Positions 61,267-64,000 of a DNA stretch of 64,000 nt are shown in pieces (position 1 is the stretch's first letter; the number at the start of each line of letters is the position of its first letter). The notes beneath the pieces were generated by a model. It was not told the origin of the DNA. It was given only the letters and a program-made list of their open reading frames with translations, and made no database searches. The position numbers were made by a program, and so were the translations under genes. The DNA comes from Pontiella agarivorans (lineage in GTDB: Bacteria > Verrucomicrobiota > Kiritimatiellia > Kiritimatiellales > Pontiellaceae), in the NCBI RefSeq assembly GCF_034531395.1, contig NZ_JARVCO010000010.1, forward strand, positions 1,054,001 to 1,118,000, given 5' to 3'.

Positions 61267-61596
61267 TTAATCTTCGTGACCGGAACTGATGGTGTAAGAC
61301 GATTCAACCGGTGAAATGAAAATTTTGCCGTCGCCGAAGTTTCCGGTTTCGCTGCTTTTGGCCGCTCCGAGAACGGTCTTCACCACGAAATCCTTGTCGG
61401 CTTCGGGAATAACCGTCATCAGCATTTCTTTCGGCAGTTCATCATACGTGACTTCGCCGACTTTCAGGCCGCGTTGTTTTCCGCGTCCAAAGACCGGAAC
61501 TTTAGTGATCGCCGGATAGCCGGCTTCGAGCAGGGATTTCATGACTTCATCAGCCTTTTCCGGGCGGACAATGGAACGTACGAGCAGTTTTGACAT
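61267..61596 (-). CDS. nifI1: Nitrogenase PII-like regulator NifI1
   Basis: A 109-aa PII-family protein, partner of NifI2 in post-translational nitrogenase shut-off. The start at 61596 has an AGGAGA sequence; the upstream frame is leader containing the double hairpin. The PII pattern L-V-R-S-I-V-R-P-E-K-A-D-E-V and G-D-G-K-I-F-I-S-P is clear. Placement between nifH and nifD is diagnostic of the NifI type. Confidence 0.93.
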   Translation of the reverse strand: MSKLLVRSIVRPEKADEVMKSLLEAGYPAITKVPVFGRGKQRGLKVGEVTYDELPKEMLMTVIPEADKDFVVKTVLGAAKSSETGNFGDGKIFISPVESSYTISSGHED

Positions 61597-61619
61597 GGGT
61601 ATTCTCCTGGTTAATTTTG

Positions 61620-61669
61620 TGTAGCCGAGGTCCACGACCTCGGAGCGGGGTCTCGGACCCCGCCCTACA
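61620..61669 (-). repeat. Double hairpin between nifH and nifI1
   Basis: Two perfect 8-bp stems lie back to back: CCGAGGTC-CAC-GACCTCGG (61625-61643) and GCGGGGTC-TCG-GACCCCGC (61645-61663), enclosed by TGTAG/CTACA. Located 9 bp after the nifH stop, it could stabilise nifH mRNA over the distal genes, as known for nifH in other diazotrophs. The sequence style is that of a dispersed repeat. Confidence 0.8.
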
Positions 61670-61677
61670 AGGTTGGG

Positions 61678-62544
<867 letters not shown>

Positions 62545-62580
62545 TCAGTTTCTATCTTCCCAAATGATGACAGCCCCTAA

Positions 62581-62596
62581 TGCAACAGGTGTGCCA
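62581..62596 (-). promoter_or_regulatory. Sigma-54 (RpoN) promoter of nifH
   Basis: TGGCACACCTGTTGCA on the minus strand, identical over 16 bp to the nifE promoter and a full match to the -24/-12 consensus. The predicted leader is about 65 nt. Confidence 0.93.
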
Positions 62597-62621
62597 CCGC
62601 CCTGAATCTGAACTGCGGAGA

Positions 62622-62796
62622 AGTTGTAAAATGTTAATAATGAGTGGATAGAAATAATTGTCGGGGCATATGGGTGCGGGGTGCGGGGAGGGCGCATAAC
62701 CGGAAAAAAATTTCCGCCTCATCTTGAGTCCGGAAGCCGAAAGCCTACAACCCTTGGAAAAACAGGGGGTTACGAAAAACCCCGACATTTTTTTCC
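62622..62796. promoter_or_regulatory. Conserved upstream activating region of nifH
   Basis: Blocks shared with nifE at the same distance from the promoter: AGTTGTAA (62622), a G-rich tract (about 62672-62692), the dyad CGGAAA-AAAA-TTTCCG (62701-62716), CAACCCTTGGAAAA (62748) and CCGACATTTTTTTCC (62782-62796). A further GGCGGAAA/TTTCCGCC dyad follows at about 62793-62820. Confidence 0.7.
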
Positions 62797-63599
62797 GCCG
62801 CCTTTCGACCGGCGGAAACAAATTTCCGCCTTTTCCCGGAATAGCGTCTTGAGTTGAAAAAGGCTGCTGTTTCCAAAGCGGTTGGCCTTGGGAGGAACGA
62901 CGGGAAGCAGATTGAAAGCGAACTCCGGCGGCCGGGGTTTTATCTCCTTCGTGCGCCTCGTCCATCAATACGTTGCAGGAGTGATTTCAACCCTGAATGG
63001 CATTAAGTTAAGGGCATTTGAATGGGCCTCTGCAGGCGAGCCGCCTGCGGTACGATTGCCGCCCCGTAAAGCAGACGATTTACGCTTAATTCAGAGCCAT
63101 TCAGGAGCAATCCTTTCGATGCAGGGAATCCTGTCAAATTCACCTCCTGAAGAACCGGTTCCCCAGTGACTGTAGGCCCGATGCCCCACGGGGCGCACGT
63201 ACACCAAACCGTTCATCCGGAGGACCTGTGCGAAACTGTTGTACGCGATCCTTCGCAGAACCGCCGAGTTCGCACTGAAACACCGTAATTTGAGACCCTT
63301 TCGATGGAAAATCACTTGCGCTTACTCTGGTACTCTGACGCTTCCGACGGAACTGCGGGCATAGCTGCCGGTTGGCACTGGAGCGAAAGTGGTAGATTTC
63401 GGTATCGGAGGTGCGCACGGTTTTTTTGTAGTTGCCCCTCCGCTAGCAAGCTGGTTGTCATGTGTTTTCCTTTGTATGAAAGCTCAGAAGGAAACGATAG
63501 CTAGCTATTTTTTCAATTCAGGACGGTATTCCGTGAAGAGGCTGCTTCTGTTGGTGTCTTGGCACTCATCATGCATATTCCGGCTATATGGGAGAACAT
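62797..63599. other. Region of about 800 bp without a recognisable gene
   Basis: Frames here are short and lack protein-like patterns. It holds a REP-like palindrome GCAGGCG-AGC-CGCCTGC (63032-63048) and a GCCCGATGCCCC half-palindrome near 63178 that resembles 14848. It may contain gene remnants, but I cannot name any. Confidence 0.5.
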
Positions 63600-64000
63600 A
63601 TGATGGGTGCGGGAAATAAAAAGGAATCCTTTTTCAATAAAGGAGGGTGGCTGATGGGTTTGCTGTGCGTTTTGACCTTTCTGGCCACCATCACGACAGG
63701 GCAGAACGTCTTTGATAACGCCTGGCTTATTTTCTGGTATGAGGCGATATTTGTGAGCGGATTTTTGATCTATCGCGGATCACAAGGACGTTTTGGAAAT
63801 CTGTTTCCTGTAAAATCGGTTGGCTTTTGGCTTTTAGCTTTATGGTTCATGAGCATCACATTGTCTCTGATGATGTCGCCCTATGCTCTGATGACCGAGT
63901 GGTTTGCCGTCCAGCGCTATCTGCAGACCCTGTTTCATCTCGTATTTTTTCTTTGTGTACTGATTTTTTTTAAACGCTACAAGGGCTCTGCATCTCCTGT
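63600..64000 (+). CDS. O-antigen-ligase-like membrane protein (5' part, cut by window end)
   Basis: An open frame of 133 codons runs to the window edge. Two adjacent ATG codons start it, with GGAG five bases upstream. It has at least four hydrophobic spans, and M-T-E-W-F-A-V-Q-R-Y-L-Q-T-L-F-H resembles the N-terminal region of O-antigen ligase/polymerase (WaaL/Wzy-type) proteins. The C-terminal half, which would decide the family, is outside the window. Confidence 0.5.
   Translation, partial: MMGAGNKKESFFNKGGWLMGLLCVLTFLATITTGQNVFDNAWLIFWYEAIFVSGFLIYRGSQGRFGNLFPVKSVGFWLLALWFMSITLSLMMSPYALMTEWFAVQRYLQTLFHLVFFLCVLIFFKRYKGSASP

Noticed and set aside
62597-62800. Classical NifA enhancer site TGT-N10-ACA upstream of nifH (and likewise nifE)
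   Set aside because: Every TGT in the 200 bp was checked by eye; none has ACA after ten bases.
63140-63418. Minus-strand frames in the gene-free region before the O-antigen-ligase-like gene
   Set aside because: Arg/Ser-rich translations with no family pattern and no ribosome-binding site; possibly old remnants but unidentifiable.

Overview
The window looks like a chromosomal segment of a marine, probably anaerobic bacterium of the PVC superphylum, most likely Kiritimatiellota (Pontiella-like). This placement is an inference. It rests on a PEP-CTERM protein, a sulfatase with a formylglycine-generating-type enzyme, a DUF5107/TPR protein next to glycoside hydrolase genes, and a nif cluster of the anaerobe type (nifH-nifI1-nifI2-nifD-nifK). 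No rRNA gene is present to confirm it.

Layout. 0-3.5 kb: pseudopilin, HtrA protease, uridine-kinase-like protein, small membrane protein. 3.5-14.5 kb: a sugar-utilisation locus with an AraC regulator divergent from a sugar porter, a decayed GH95-like gene, a DUF5107/TPR protein, a sulfatase and a GH2 enzyme with a C-terminal CBM32-like domain. 14.5-21.8 kb: tRNA-Pro, SNF2 helicase, secreted nuclease, ferredoxin, FGE-type protein, tRNA-Lys, tRNA-Arg, histidine phosphatase. 21.9-26.5 kb: a cobalamin riboswitch followed by a DUF4465/PEP-CTERM protein, a BtuB-like receptor and a surface protein. 26.5-44 kb: mostly housekeeping and envelope genes (STAS, rsmI, MFS, an LPP20/COG3014/LpoB lipoprotein set, CvpA, MEMO1-AMMECR1 fusion, TIGR03790, phytase-like protein, cell-wall hydrolase, rhodanese). 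44-62.5 kb: molybdate transport (modABC) and nitrogen fixation, nearly all on the minus strand. From 62.8 kb there is a long stretch without a recognisable gene, then the start of an O-antigen-ligase-like membrane protein.

Nitrogen fixation. Transcription runs from high to low coordinates. The first unit is nifH, nifI1, nifI2, nifD, nifK, followed by nif-associated small genes (HEPN-like protein, unknown 101-aa protein, rubredoxin-like protein, ArsC-like nitrogenase-associated protein, CCE_0567-type protein). Three plus-strand accessory genes interrupt the cluster. The second unit is nifE, a 47-aa small ORF, nifN, nifB, a [2Fe-2S] ferredoxin, a DUF2292 protein and trmO, then the mod genes. 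nifH and nifE carry the same sigma-54 promoter sequence, and about 200 bp upstream of each share blocks in the same order and spacing. ModABC would supply molybdate, NifB and NifEN would build FeMo-co, and NifI1/NifI2 would switch off the enzyme post-translationally. nifV, nifU, nifS and nifA are not in the window.

The most unusual signals are not genes. A 15-bp palindrome TTCCA-N5-TGGAA occurs at least 22 times, in both coding and intergenic DNA, where about 0.05 copies would be expected by chance. A 67-76 bp palindromic element is inserted in frame in both nifN and the SNF2 helicase gene. The nif cluster is also studded with further inverted repeats.
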